Positions 45,611-54,768 are shown, counted from the stretch's first letter. The stretch is 64,000 bases of DNA from Herbaspirillum rubrisubalbicans (GCF_003719195.1 NZ_CP024996.1:1674001-1738000); one strand, 5' to 3'. Numbers and translations are program-made. The notes: generated by a model not told the origin, from the sequence alone.

Positions 45611-48240
45611 TGAGGGCTAGACCTTGCATCGGGGCGGCTGGCATCGGCCGGCAGGAATTGCTCGCGCCGGGGCGCAGCGATACAGTTCGCCGTCAAGCGC
45701 AGCAAGGGCGAGCTGAGGTCTTGCCCTTGCAGATCATACTGGGCTGCGCAGCGCTCCTGCTGGCCATCACCCCAGCGTACCAAGAGCTTGGCGCGCACGC
45801 GGTCGCTGCGTAGATAGGCCTGGCTGCCTTGTCCGACCATGCCCACCATTTCCCCTTGCTCATCGAGCACGTCGGCGCCCATGGGCAGGGGTTCGCCATT
45901 CTCGCGATGCAGCCTGATCAGCATGGCATGTCCGGCGCGCGTCCTGAAACTGAGCTTGAGGGTGGCGCCGGCATAGGGAATCACGATGCGCTGGCTTTCC
46001 AGGATCTCGCTTTTCTGGTTCGCGCCCGTGCTGGCCAGTTCCACGACATTGCGATGATAGGGAGACAAGGACGGCAGCAAGGCGAAGCCGTTGTCATCGA
46101 TCACTGCCCCCTGGCCATTGAAGAGTTTGGCGCCTTGCGCACCTTTGGCTTCAACCAGGGCAAAGGTATCCCCCAGATAGGGGCCGAAGGTGATGCCGCC
46201 GTCATGTACTGCCAGTGCTCCCCTGGCATTGAGCGCGGCCTGCCAGTAGTCACGTCCGCGGGTCAGGTTGACATTGAGATGGGCCTTGGGCAGGCCGGCT
46301 CCGAGGTTGCCATTGATACTGTCCTGTTGGCCGCCGGGTGCGTGGCTGGTGCCGAGGCTGTAGTTGAGTTGATGGGCGCCCGGTAGCATTCCTGATACCT
46401 GCGACTGGTACAAGTCCTGACCCTCTGCCTTGACCAGGGACGTGCTCAGTGCATGTCCCTGGCCACCTTGCTTGCCCAGCGGAATGGACAATGACAGCAT
46501 GATCGATGATCCTGGCCGGGCCGTTGCTGGTAGCAGCCCGCTGATACTCTCAGGAGCACCGGGTGTGGCACTGAGCTGCTGTCGCTGGAATGCCAGATTG
46601 ATGCTCATGCCATTGCTCCTCATGGTCGAATAACCGAACTGCAATTGGGTGATGCGGCTACGGTCGTGATAGAAAGTTTGCGTCAGGCCCGAGAGATAGA
46701 GCGAACCAGCGCTGCCGAGCTGCTGACTGAGCGATAGGTCAAAGCGCGAATGCTGCTGGTAGCTGGTGGAATTGCCCAGCGCAGAATTGCCAGTGCCGGT
46801 GCGCCAGGCCAGCCGCTCGCTGAGCACATCGGCCAGCTCGCGATACCCCGCTGTCGAGTAGCGGTAGCTGGCAATGGAAAAATGGGTGCCCGTGGCGTCG
46901 AAGGTGTGGGAATACGATAGGCCCAGCATCCAGCCACCGCTGGTGTTGCGCCCGCTAGCGGCATGTGAATAGTTCAGCGCCAGCCCCAGCGATCCCAGCG
47001 GCCCGGCCAGGGTCGTCCCCAATACTGCAGACTGGTAGCCCCAGGCCAGGCGTGTGCCGAGGTTGGCCGTGATGGCATTGCTCAGGCCGCGTTGATAGAG
47101 GGCGTCCATGAACAGCGCCCTGGTATCGGTGTCGCGCGTGCGACCCAGTGTCAGGCTGTAGCGCGAGCGACCGGGACGCATGGATTCAGGCAGGGCGGAG
47201 AATGGCACGCTGAAGTTGGCGCGCGAGCCATCGGCCTCGATCACGGTCACATCGAGATCGCCGTTGTAGCTGGTCGGATACAGATCGTCGATGATGAAGT
47301 TGCCCGGCGCGACGGTCGTGCGATAGATTTCGCGCCCCTTCTGGTGGACGATGACTTGCGCATTGCTGCGGGCTGTCCCGCGGATGACTGGCGCATAGCC
47401 GCGCAGGGAATCGGGCAGCATACGCTCATCCGAACTCAGTTCTATCCCCTGGTAGGCCAGGCCGGAGAGCAGGTTGCCCGAGGTGAAGTTTTCGCCCACC
47501 GTCAGTTCGCTGGTCCAGTCAGGCAAGGCGCGCTTGGCATAGGTGCGCACCGGATTCCAGTTCAGTCCGTTGCGCTTGTCATAGGCCAGGCTGCCTTGCT
47601 GGCGCAAGCGCCACAGACCGAGGTTGAGGCCACTGTGGGTGAAGCCGTAGGTCGCATCCTGACGGGCCTGGGCGGTGCGTGAGTAATACTGGCTGATGCT
47701 GTAGTTGAGAAAGCCCATGGTTTCTCCGGCATCGTAGAGTTCTGGATCGATGTAACCACGTGCCACGTGCTTGAGCTGCGACTGCGGGATGCTGACGTTG
47801 ATGCGCAGGTTCGAAAGGTCGAGCACGGCCTGGGCTCCGGCAGCCAGTTCATCGATACGGGCACATTCGCGCTGGCCCAATCGTGCTATCAGGTCCGGGC
47901 GCAGATTGAGCAGCGCCGCATCCTCGGCCTTGAAACACGCGGCTGCCCCCTGTCCTTCGAACAGATCCAAACGCAGCGAGCGGCGATGGCTGAAGCTGCC
48001 GTTGACGAAGACATCCAGGCTGTAAGTGCCGGGCTCGATATTGCCGATCCGGTTGAAGCGGGACAGACTACCCTTGTTGATCGGGGAGGCCATTTCCAGC
48101 GCCTCAAGGAAGCGATAGGACTGCTCTGGCTGGGCTGCAGCTACCGGCTCCATGCACAACAGGCCGGTGCCAATCGATAGCGCCGCCCATGTTGCACTCA
48201 GCGGCGGCGAGGTGCCTTGCTTCATCGCCATGGCCGTCAA
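45607..48240 (-). CDS. Fimbrial outer-membrane usher (FimD/PapC family)
   Basis: An 877-residue pore that polymerises pilin and threads the fimbria out. After a signal peptide (cleavage near VAAAQ) comes the N-terminal chaperone-binding domain, then the 24-strand barrel with plug. Family features include RRSLRLDLFEG, PVIRGTARSNAQVIVHQKGR and IYRTTVAPGNFIIDDLYPTS; C-terminal Cys pair (about CAAQYDL and ANCIAAP) forms the expected disulfide. It overlaps the chaperones on both sides by 4 bases. Confidence 0.95.
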   Translation of the reverse strand: MTAMAMKQGTSPPLSATWAALSIGTGLLCMEPVAAAQPEQSYRFLEALEMASPINKGSLSRFNRIGNIEPGTYSLDVFVNGSFSHRRSLRLDLFEGQGAAACFKAEDAALLNLRPDLIARLGQRECARIDELAAGAQAVLDLSNLRINVSIPQSQLKHVARGYIDPELYDAGETMGFLNYSISQYYSRTAQARQDATYGFTHSGLNLGLWRLRQQGSLAYDKRNGLNWNPVRTYAKRALPDWTSELTVGENFTSGNLLSGLAYQGIELSSDERMLPDSLRGYAPVIRGTARSNAQVIVHQKGREIYRTTVAPGNFIIDDLYPTSYNGDLDVTVIEADGSRANFSVPFSALPESMRPGRSRYSLTLGRTRDTDTRALFMDALYQRGLSNAITANLGTRLAWGYQSAVLGTTLAGPLGSLGLALNYSHAASGRNTSGGWMLGLSYSHTFDATGTHFSIASYRYSTAGYRELADVLSERLAWRTGTGNSALGNSTSYQQHSRFDLSLSQQLGSAGSLYLSGLTQTFYHDRSRITQLQFGYSTMRSNGMSINLAFQRQQLSATPGAPESISGLLPATARPGSSIMLSLSIPLGKQGGQGHALSTSLVKAEGQDLYQSQVSGMLPGAHQLNYSLGTSHAPGGQQDSINGNLGAGLPKAHLNVNLTRGRDYWQAALNARGALAVHDGGITFGPYLGDTFALVEAKGAQGAKLFNGQGAVIDDNGFALLPSLSPYHRNVVELASTGANQKSEILESQRIVIPYAGATLKLSFRTRAGHAMLIRLHRENGEPLPMGADVLDEQGEMVGMVGQGSQAYLRSDRVRAKLLVRWGDGQQERCAAQYDLQGQDLSSPLLRLTANCIAAPRREQFLPADASRPDARSSPQ

Positions 48241-48980
48241 TGGAGGGGATAGTCGCGCACGATCTCCACCCCGACATCGTTGACGATGCGCAGTTGCAGG
48301 CGCAGCCCGGTCCGATCCGCAGGTGTCTGCGCCAGGGGCCAGCGCAGTTCTTCAAAGGGGCCGATCATGGTGGCGCTGGCCAGTTCCTGCGGCTGCCCAT
48401 TCGACAGCAGCGCGGCCTGCTGGAGAACCACGTGGTAGGCACTGGCATTGCGCGCCACGATGCTGGCACCAGCACCAGCACCAGCTGGTTCGATGACGAA
48501 CGTCAGTGCATCCGGCGCGCGTGCCGCCTCTTCCTCGTTGTCCAACCCCAGCGGGCGATAGAACAACTTCATGCGGCTGCGCACGGTGAGCACCAACTGG
48601 TTCTCGCCGACAGAGTCCGCTTTCAGTGCCGGCACTTGCAGGAAATTGAGAAAGAACAGGGATTCGCGATCCTGCGGTAACGCTGCCCCCACGTAGGACA
48701 GGCGCACCACCTGACCACCGCGGGGTTCCACCCGGAATACCGGCGGGATCACCATGAACGGTGAGGGGCCGGGCGCGGTATCCTCGGTATGGCCGTCATC
48801 GAGCCATACCTGGACCAGATTGGGATGATCGTCAGGATTGCTAAAGCGCAGTGCCTGATCGCTGGCACTGGCGGGATAGATGACACGCGTGCCAAGCATC
48901 GTCACGCTGGCGTGAGCGCCTGCGCTGCTCAGCCATGCCAACGTCATGATGAGTCCTGCGAGCAAACTTGTTTTTTTCAT
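48237..48980 (-). CDS. Fimbrial periplasmic chaperone (PapD-like), first copy
   Basis: A 247-residue chaperone with a signal peptide of about 24 residues (ending AHA before SVTMLGTR). Domain 1 contains the beta-strand used for donor-strand complementation (GGQVVRLSYVGAAL) and the family block PQDRESLFFLNFLQVP. It overlaps the usher start by 4 bases and lies 193 bases after the pilin gene. Confidence 0.93.
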   Translation of the reverse strand: MKKTSLLAGLIMTLAWLSSAGAHASVTMLGTRVIYPASASDQALRFSNPDDHPNLVQVWLDDGHTEDTAPGPSPFMVIPPVFRVEPRGGQVVRLSYVGAALPQDRESLFFLNFLQVPALKADSVGENQLVLTVRSRMKLFYRPLGLDNEEEAARAPDALTFVIEPAGAGAGASIVARNASAYHVVLQQAALLSNGQPQELASATMIGPFEELRWPLAQTPADRTGLRLQLRIVNDVGVEIVRDYPLH

Positions 48981-49173
48981 GTCAACAACGGCAGCCCCGC
49001 CGCAGCAGGGCTGCGGCGGCGCTCAAAGCGATGCGAAGAAGGAAGGGGGGATGACGGCCAGCCAAGGCATGGCTCGCTGATCTGGAGAGTTCATGCAGGG
49101 GGACTGCTACAACACTGGTCCAGAAGCTCTGGTGGAGAATGGACTGATCCTGAGGATCAGTCGCGTCAGCTCG
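48981..49173. other. Pilin-chaperone intercistronic region with 9-bp hairpin
   Basis: This 193-base gap within the fimbrial operon has a perfect 9-3-9 inverted repeat, GACTGATCC / GGATCAGTC at 49142-49162, 12 bases after the pilin stop on the minus strand. Without a U-run it probably protects the pilin mRNA 3' end or partly attenuates, so that pilin exceeds chaperone and usher. Confidence 0.6.
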
Positions 49174-49701
49174 TCAGAGGTAGTCCAGAGCGTACTGTAC
49201 CGAGCCTATCACCGATCCGGCTGCAGCCGCACCGGCTTCGGAGACGTAACGCACGGAGAACGTATGCGAGGCGCTGCTAGCCCCTGTCGCGATCTCCAGA
49301 CCATCGACCGAGACGGCGCTGCCGCCGACCAGCCTGATGGCGTCACCGCCCATGCTCTTGCGCAATTGCAGCGCCACGTTCTTGGCGGTACCCAGGTTGG
49401 GAATATTGTTGCCGCTGGTGGCGCTACTGGCCAGGAACTGGGTCTTGACCTTCAGCGCATTCGATGCCGATGAGGTGCAGCCACTGACACTGACCACGAA
49501 GGGCGTTTCTCCGGCGGCACTGCCAGCGGCGACCAGATCGCCCGAGGCCACCGTGGGCAATAGCACGACGGGATTGGCGGCACCATCGACCATCACCTGG
49601 CAGGTCTGGGTGTTGACCTGTCCACGGAAATGGATCGTATTGCCTGCTGCCATGACCAGCGACGGTGAGATCAACAATAGGATTGCGAACGGTTTTTTCA
49701 T
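49174..49701 (-). CDS. Major fimbrial subunit (type 1-like pilin)
   Basis: A 175-residue secreted pilin. The signal peptide (about 1-18, cleavage near VMAAG) is followed by the start of the donor strand (NTIHFRGQV) and an Ig-like fold with the conserved disulfide pair C34 and C75. The C-terminus ends VQYALDYL, whose penultimate Tyr is the recognised pilin end for usher chaperones. The ATG at 49701 is chosen because GGGGGT lies 6-11 bases upstream. It is the first gene of the fimbrial operon. Confidence 0.9.
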   Translation of the reverse strand: MKKPFAILLLISPSLVMAAGNTIHFRGQVNTQTCQVMVDGAANPVVLLPTVASGDLVAAGSAAGETPFVVSVSGCTSSASNALKVKTQFLASSATSGNNIPNLGTAKNVALQLRKSMGGDAIRLVGGSAVSVDGLEIATGASSASHTFSVRYVSEAGAAAAGSVIGSVQYALDYL

Positions 49702-49987
49702 GCTTACCCCCAAAAGGAATCGGTTGCTCTCGACAGAAAACGGCGAATGCGGACGTCAACTGCAGCGTCCTGCATAACCGAATCATAGGGGCGACCAGGG
49801 CTGTGCGAGGATCGCGCTACTCCCATTGCGGGCAGGGCGAAACCTGATTGTGGTATGGGAAAAATCCCAAAGGCGTCTGTTGGAGGTGGATGGGCATAGG
49901 CCCATGTCGATGGCAGGATGAGCCTATTGATCGGAAGCCTGGTCATGGCGATGATCGTTGGTTTTCCCATCCTGGTCGAACCTTTCC
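49702..49987. promoter_or_regulatory. Divergent promoter region of pilin operon and tip adhesin gene
   Basis: 286 bases between divergent fimbrial genes. A palindrome TGGGA-AAAA-TCCCA (49856-49869) lies inside it, and A/T runs suggest the promoter lies nearby, but no confident -35/-10 pair was found. The two-component regulator at 43978-44637 is the most likely controller. Confidence 0.45.
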
Positions 49988-51403
49988 ATGTCAAACCGAT
50001 CGCCCCGCCATAGCGCGGGCAACCACGTTTTGTACCTTCTGCTGGCGGTCACGTTGTGGCTGCTGGCAGCCGGTGATGCGCAGTCCAAATGCAAGCGCAA
50101 CAATCGTGCCGATTATCCGTTTACACCACTCAGTGACGGCGGCTCTGCCCAGTTCTGGTTCGGTCGCATCAACCTGGCCAGTACGGTGCTCCAGCCTGCC
50201 GGCACCTTGTTGGGCAGTGCCGTGGCCACTGCCGCCGAAGCCTCCGGGATCAACGGCGATACGCTGCTGTGGACTTGCGATCTCGCTGATGCCGGCCAGA
50301 TCGATGAAGTGTTTTCTACCAATGGCGATGACCGCGTCGGCGGCTTTTCCGAGATCGGCACCCAGGACGGGCTCGCCGGTTTTTACCGCACATGGTTTCC
50401 CGGGGTCGCCATCCGGCTCACGCATCTGCGTTCGGGCAAGGTCTTTTCCCGCTATTACCAATCCAGCCGCCTCGATACCTATGACATCGACCAGGCCGGA
50501 AAGAAGATTCTGATCCGCGCCAAGCATCTCAGTCCGATCAAGGCCGAGGTGGCGCGCGTCTCGGACATCAGCCCCGGGACCGGCACCAGCAACTGGTGCG
50601 CCAAGAAGCCCGATAACCGGCGCTGGGCCGCGGTGGCCTACACCTGCACTCAGCCCAATGGCTATCTGATGCTACGCGGACCGGGTTACAACCGGGCCAG
50701 CGGCGATATGGATGATGATGGCGAGGATCACGCCTATCGTTATCTGTTCTTTGGCGCGGCCAATGGCATCGCGTTTGGTATGCGCATGGGGGCCACATTA
50801 AGTATCCTGCCCTCCTGCGTGGTACAGAACGTGACGCCTGAAGTGGTGTTTCCGAGCATCTCCGAGACTGAGCTTAATCTGGGGCAGACGCGGCAGGTGG
50901 AGTTCACCCTGTCGTTTCGCTGTGATGAAGGCACCAACAGCAAACCATCCTATGCTGCAGGTACCGACGACAACCAGACCGCTTTTGGACTCCAGGTCTC
51001 GCCAGGCGCACTGGCGGCCGCGCAGTTGCTGGGATACGTCAATCAGGACCGGGGCGTGCGCTATCTGCTCTCGGACCACTACGCTACCGATCCCACAGTG
51101 GCCAAGGGTGTGGGGATCAGCCTCAGTGACGCCGATACGCATCAACAGATGCAATGGTTGAGTTCATCCGTGAGCGGGCAATGGCTGCCGCAGTCGTTGC
51201 CATCGGGACGCAATGCCGGCTGGCATCGCCTCACCGTCCCCGAGCCGCAAGCCACTCCGACATCGCCTGCACCGTCATCGGCACCCGTGGGACAGTACAC
51301 AGTGGAAAAGCGGCTCACGGCCACGCTGCAAAAGCTGCCAGGCAAAACGGTCACGGCAGGGCGGGTGTTCTCGACAGCCTATGTGATCGTGAAGGTGCAA
51401 TGA
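49988..51403 (+). CDS. Fimbrial tip adhesin / minor pilin
   Basis: A 471-residue secreted protein encoded divergently from the pilin operon. A signal peptide (about 1-32) is followed by a large N-terminal domain (about 35-280) with several Cys and a charged, Tyr-rich composition, and then a C-terminal pilin-like domain starting at CVVQNVTPEVVFPSISE and ending STAYVIVKVQ, with strands typical of FimH-class pilins. Two-domain plan and position suggest a receptor-binding tip protein. The start ATG at 49988 gives the signal peptide; the ribosome site is poor. Receptor is unknown. Confidence 0.8.
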   Translation: MSNRSPRHSAGNHVLYLLLAVTLWLLAAGDAQSKCKRNNRADYPFTPLSDGGSAQFWFGRINLASTVLQPAGTLLGSAVATAAEASGINGDTLLWTCDLADAGQIDEVFSTNGDDRVGGFSEIGTQDGLAGFYRTWFPGVAIRLTHLRSGKVFSRYYQSSRLDTYDIDQAGKKILIRAKHLSPIKAEVARVSDISPGTGTSNWCAKKPDNRRWAAVAYTCTQPNGYLMLRGPGYNRASGDMDDDGEDHAYRYLFFGAANGIAFGMRMGATLSILPSCVVQNVTPEVVFPSISETELNLGQTRQVEFTLSFRCDEGTNSKPSYAAGTDDNQTAFGLQVSPGALAAAQLLGYVNQDRGVRYLLSDHYATDPTVAKGVGISLSDADTHQQMQWLSSSVSGQWLPQSLPSGRNAGWHRLTVPEPQATPTSPAPSSAPVGQYTVEKRLTATLQKLPGKTVTAGRVFSTAYVIVKVQ

Positions 51404-51439
51404 TTGCAGCGATTGCAGCGATTTCTGCGACGTCGGGGC

Positions 51440-51916
51440 TCAAGACGGGTAGTTCTTCAGCGCCGCCTGTATCGCACGCCATTTCTGGTAGCCCGAGGTA
51501 GGGTCGAGCTGACGTCCATCGCTTTCGATGCGTGCGATGTAGGTCGCGGCGATCTGATGGTAGTTCACCGGGGTGTTGTCGATGGCCTGGCGCTCGCTTT
51601 CGGAAAACGGAATGAATTCGCCGTGCGGCCCGGCCTTGCCGATCGGGCCGACCAGGGTCAGGCTCATCAGTTCTTCCAGATCGATCTTTCCGGCGCTGTA
51701 AAGCTCCTTGGCGAAGCTGCGCATTTCTGCCGGCGTCATGGACGAAATATTACGATTGGTCGAGGCAGTCGCGCCGGTAGCGGATGGGCTGGCGTCGTTG
51801 GTCTGCTTGCTGGTTTGCGCCAGAACGGCAGAAAATGCCTTGGCGGCATCTCCCTGGTAGCCTTGTTCGATCCGCTGGCTGGATGACTGGAAAGGCTGAT
51901 ATGAAGCTACTTTCAT
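51440..51916 (-). CDS. Protein of unknown function, 158 residues
   Basis: I do not recognise this protein. The ATG at 51916 has the strong ribosome site AGGGGGAA, which decides the start. It lacks a signal peptide. The N-terminal 70 residues are Ser/Gln/Ala-rich and look unstructured; the C-terminal part is a compact helical domain with the block MTPAEMRSFAKELY. It lies between the adhesin gene and a TonB receptor and appears monocistronic. Confidence 0.75.
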   Translation of the reverse strand: MKVASYQPFQSSSQRIEQGYQGDAAKAFSAVLAQTSKQTNDASPSATGATASTNRNISSMTPAEMRSFAKELYSAGKIDLEELMSLTLVGPIGKAGPHGEFIPFSESERQAIDNTPVNYHQIAATYIARIESDGRQLDPTSGYQKWRAIQAALKNYPS

Positions 51917-52129
51917 CGTTTCCCCCTGAAGTCCTGTGGATATCGGCCTGCCACTGAAGATTTCTTCCACCATCAGGCAGGGCAGTGAGGCCAAGCTTAC
52001 TCCAGAAGAAACTGCCGGGAGAAGGGACTGGATCAACGACAGCGCATCAAATCGCTGTAAAAGCCGCATAGATCAATTCAAGGGCAAAAAAACGGCACGC
52101 GAGCGTTGCAGCCCGCGTGCCATCCCTCA

Positions 52130-54295
52130 TCAGAAGTGCTTGGTCATGGCCAGATACAGCCCGCGTCGTTGTCCATACTGCGGTGCTCCGACCCCGATAC
52201 CGCTACCATCGCGGATTTCATAGACTGAATCGAGCACGTTGATGGCGCTCAGGCGCAGCGTCGTATCGCCAATCGGCGAATCCTTGAACTCATGCGCCAC
52301 CGACAGATTGATGCTGGTGTAATAGGGCAGGTGCTCTGTATTGGCAAAGCCGCTGCGCAAGCCGCTACCCGATACCACGCTGCCACTATAGGTGGTGTCA
52401 TGGTCCACATAGGAGGCCCCGGCCGAGACCGTGATCGCCTGGTCGTGATCCAGATGCACCCAGTTATTGGCGATGTAGTTGAGTTCATCCTGGCCGAAAT
52501 TGTATTGGCTCGAGGCGATGTTCTTGCCCAGTGCGGTAGCGCGCGCCAGGTTGAAATAGGCTGCCAGATTATCCTTGCGATAGTTCAGCGTCAGTTCCAC
52601 ACCATAGATCTTGCCCTGCGAGTAATTGAACGGCGTATAGAGCAGGGCCGAACCGAACTGGCCTTCATCGAGCAGGTTGGTGACTTGCTTGTAATAGCCA
52701 TCCACGCCCAGGGTGAGATGATTGGTCAGCTTGTGGCTCAGGCCCAGGTCATAGGTATTGGAGCGCTCCGGCTGCACCGCATCGTTGCCATTGGTGGGTG
52801 GTGCGCCGGTGGTGTTGGCGAAGTTGTTGATAGTGCTGGCCGGGATCAGTTCGCTGGTAGGAGGCGTGAAGTAGCGGGCATAGCCGGCGTGCAAGGTGGT
52901 GCGCTCATTGAGCTGATACACCATGCCGATGCGCGGGCTCAACTGGCTGCCGGTGACATAGGCATTCAACTTGTCGAAGCGGGCGCCGTAATTGAGCGTG
53001 AGCGCGTCACTGATCTTCCATTCGTCCTGCAGATACACCCCCACTTCGGTAGTGATCTTGCGGTTGCCATCGCTGATGGCAATGGGCGTGTCGCTGCTCT
53101 GGTTGCCGTCGGCGTCGGTCGGCAAGGTCAGGGATTGATCGCTGTTGGTCAGGGTTTCGCGGGTATAGGAGATGCCACTGCGCAAGGTATGGCGGTCGTT
53201 GAGACGATAGCTACCGTCCGCCTGCAGACCGTTGGCCAGGCCCGCGCGCGCGACCTGGGTCGATACCCCGGTGTACATCAGGTCACCCAGGTTATCTGGC
53301 TGGAACTTCACGCCGGTATAGCGACTGAAGGCGGCGATCTGGTAATCGATGTCCTCGCCGATCACGCCCTGCAGGGACAGGATGCCGTAGCGGGTGATCT
53401 CATTCTGGGTTTCGTTCAGGTTCTCGGAGGCGACGTTGCCGCCCGCGACATTGAAGCTCGGGGTCTGTCCTGGTGTATTGGGAATCTGGAAGTGGCTGTT
53501 GGTATTGGCCAGGATCAGGCTCAGGCGCGTATCTGGATTGATCAGGTAGGAGAAATACCCAAAGGCCTTGCTCTGGGTGGTGCGGTCATGCAATGCCGAG
53601 GAGGAGCCGGTGGGGTTTTCGATGCCCAGATTGTTGGCGTCCAGCGAACCGGTGACGTAGTAGCTGATGCCGTTGACGATGCCATTGGCCTGGCCATTGA
53701 CCTGGCGCGTGTTGTTGCTGCCCATGACCACGCCGATATCGCCACCCGGTGTGAGGTGTCCGGTCTTGGTATGGATATCGACGATGCCGGCGGTGCGATA
53801 GCCGTATTGCGCCGGCAGGGCACCGGTGAGCAGATTGACGCTGTCGACGAAGCGGGTATCGAGCGTCTGTCCGAAGCCGGAAATGCTTTCCGGCAGCAGG
53901 ATGCCGTTGAGACGATATTGCAGGTTGGCATGGTCGCCGCGCACGTGCAACTGACCATACGAATCCTGCGCCACGCCCGGCGCTTGCAGCAGCAAGTCAT
54001 TGAAGGGCGTGTTTTCGCCCAGCGGCAAGGCCTGGATGTCCTGTGGGCCGATGTGATAGGCGCTGCTGCCGGTTTCCACCAGGATGCCATTGCGCGCCCG
54101 GTCCAGACGCTCGGAAGAGACCGAAATGGTGGGCAGGGCAGCGGTGCCGGCCGAGGAATTGGCTGTGCTCTGTGCGTCACTGCCACTTGGGGGTGTGGTC
54201 GCAACGGATTGCGCGTAGGCAGGAAGCGAAATGGTGCCGTAGGCCAGTGCGATGAGGGTGCTGAGGGCGCGCAGCCGCAACAGGTTGGAATGCAT
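52130..54295 (-). CDS. TonB-dependent outer-membrane receptor, putative zinc/metal type
   Basis: A 721-residue gated barrel with a signal peptide of about 28 residues (ending AYA). After the linker come TonB-box-like ISVSSERLD (about 56-64), the plug with LPLGENTPFNDLLLQAPGV, QLHVRGDHANLQYRLNG and YRTAGIVDIHTKTG, and a barrel ending in the terminal Phe of MTKHF. It is of a different subfamily from the receptor at 16127-18244. The gene is preceded 84 bases upstream by a small His/Cys membrane protein and both are read from a promoter carrying the TGCAACA palindrome, pointing to metal control. Confidence 0.9.
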   Translation of the reverse strand: MHSNLLRLRALSTLIALAYGTISLPAYAQSVATTPPSGSDAQSTANSSAGTAALPTISVSSERLDRARNGILVETGSSAYHIGPQDIQALPLGENTPFNDLLLQAPGVAQDSYGQLHVRGDHANLQYRLNGILLPESISGFGQTLDTRFVDSVNLLTGALPAQYGYRTAGIVDIHTKTGHLTPGGDIGVVMGSNNTRQVNGQANGIVNGISYYVTGSLDANNLGIENPTGSSSALHDRTTQSKAFGYFSYLINPDTRLSLILANTNSHFQIPNTPGQTPSFNVAGGNVASENLNETQNEITRYGILSLQGVIGEDIDYQIAAFSRYTGVKFQPDNLGDLMYTGVSTQVARAGLANGLQADGSYRLNDRHTLRSGISYTRETLTNSDQSLTLPTDADGNQSSDTPIAISDGNRKITTEVGVYLQDEWKISDALTLNYGARFDKLNAYVTGSQLSPRIGMVYQLNERTTLHAGYARYFTPPTSELIPASTINNFANTTGAPPTNGNDAVQPERSNTYDLGLSHKLTNHLTLGVDGYYKQVTNLLDEGQFGSALLYTPFNYSQGKIYGVELTLNYRKDNLAAYFNLARATALGKNIASSQYNFGQDELNYIANNWVHLDHDQAITVSAGASYVDHDTTYSGSVVSGSGLRSGFANTEHLPYYTSINLSVAHEFKDSPIGDTTLRLSAINVLDSVYEIRDGSGIGVGAPQYGQRRGLYLAMTKHF

Positions 54296-54379
54296 GAGGG
54301 TTTCCCTGGGATAAACGAAGTCGGACTGCGCTCCTTGCGAGGCAGTCGTCAGAATGAATTGACAGAGTGAGTCAGTGAA

Positions 54380-54721
54380 TCAGTGCCGCGAAGACACTTC
54401 GGGTGGCGCCTGGGAATAAGGGGCGAGATAAGGACTGATGGGTTGCCGGAAGAAATACAGTGGCGCTACCAAGGTGCTGCCTGCCAGGAAATACTGCAAG
54501 GCCGACAGATCGGCTTGCGGTACATGAGGGGGCGGCGGCAGGTCTTGTTCCGCCCACTGGCAGGCGACGCAATCGTCGCTCTTGTCGCTCAATGCATGAT
54601 GATGAAAACCACTGCTCCATAGCTGAAGCACCACGATCACGATGGCCAGCCAGACAGTGATGTGGTGATGCCCGAGCGTGCGCTTGGACGATGAGCGAGG
54701 GTATTTGCAATAGTGTTGCAT
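54380..54721 (-). CDS. Small DUF2946-like His/Cys membrane protein
   Basis: A 113-residue protein from the ATG at 54721. It has HHH at 18-20, one hydrophobic helix at about 22-34, a second HHH at 40-42 and a CxxC pair (C51, C54) in DDCVACQW, followed by a Pro-rich stretch. Small proteins of this plan (DUF2946) are often found beside TonB receptors for copper or zinc. It precedes the TonB receptor gene on the same strand. The start codon is close to the predicted transcription start and one operator copy overlaps it, so the true start may be different. Function is unknown; a metal-binding accessory role is inferred. Confidence 0.7.
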   Translation of the reverse strand: MQHYCKYPRSSSKRTLGHHHITVWLAIVIVVLQLWSSGFHHHALSDKSDDCVACQWAEQDLPPPPHVPQADLSALQYFLAGSTLVAPLYFFRQPISPYLAPYSQAPPEVSSRH

Positions 54722-54768
54722 TTGCCGCGATGTTATAGGGAGTGGCAAATATATGCAACATTGTTGCA
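54706..54768 (-). promoter_or_regulatory. Promoter and two operator sites of the small-protein/TonB receptor operon
   Basis: Two palindromes 48 bases apart centre to centre. The upstream one on the minus strand, TGCAACATTGTTGCA at 54754-54768, is a perfect 7-1-7 match to the core of the site at 16012-16028. The other, at 54706-54720, has the same arms with one mismatched pair and overlaps the proposed start codon. A -35 TGTTGC, inside the perfect site, is followed at 17 bases by TATAAC (54732-54737). This fits repression by the same metal-sensing regulator. Confidence 0.7.

Noticed and set aside
44862..45644. Frame continuing upstream of the EAL remnant within the chaperone gene
   Set aside because: The EAL similarity stops at the chaperone stop codon; upstream codons are out-of-frame chaperone sequence.
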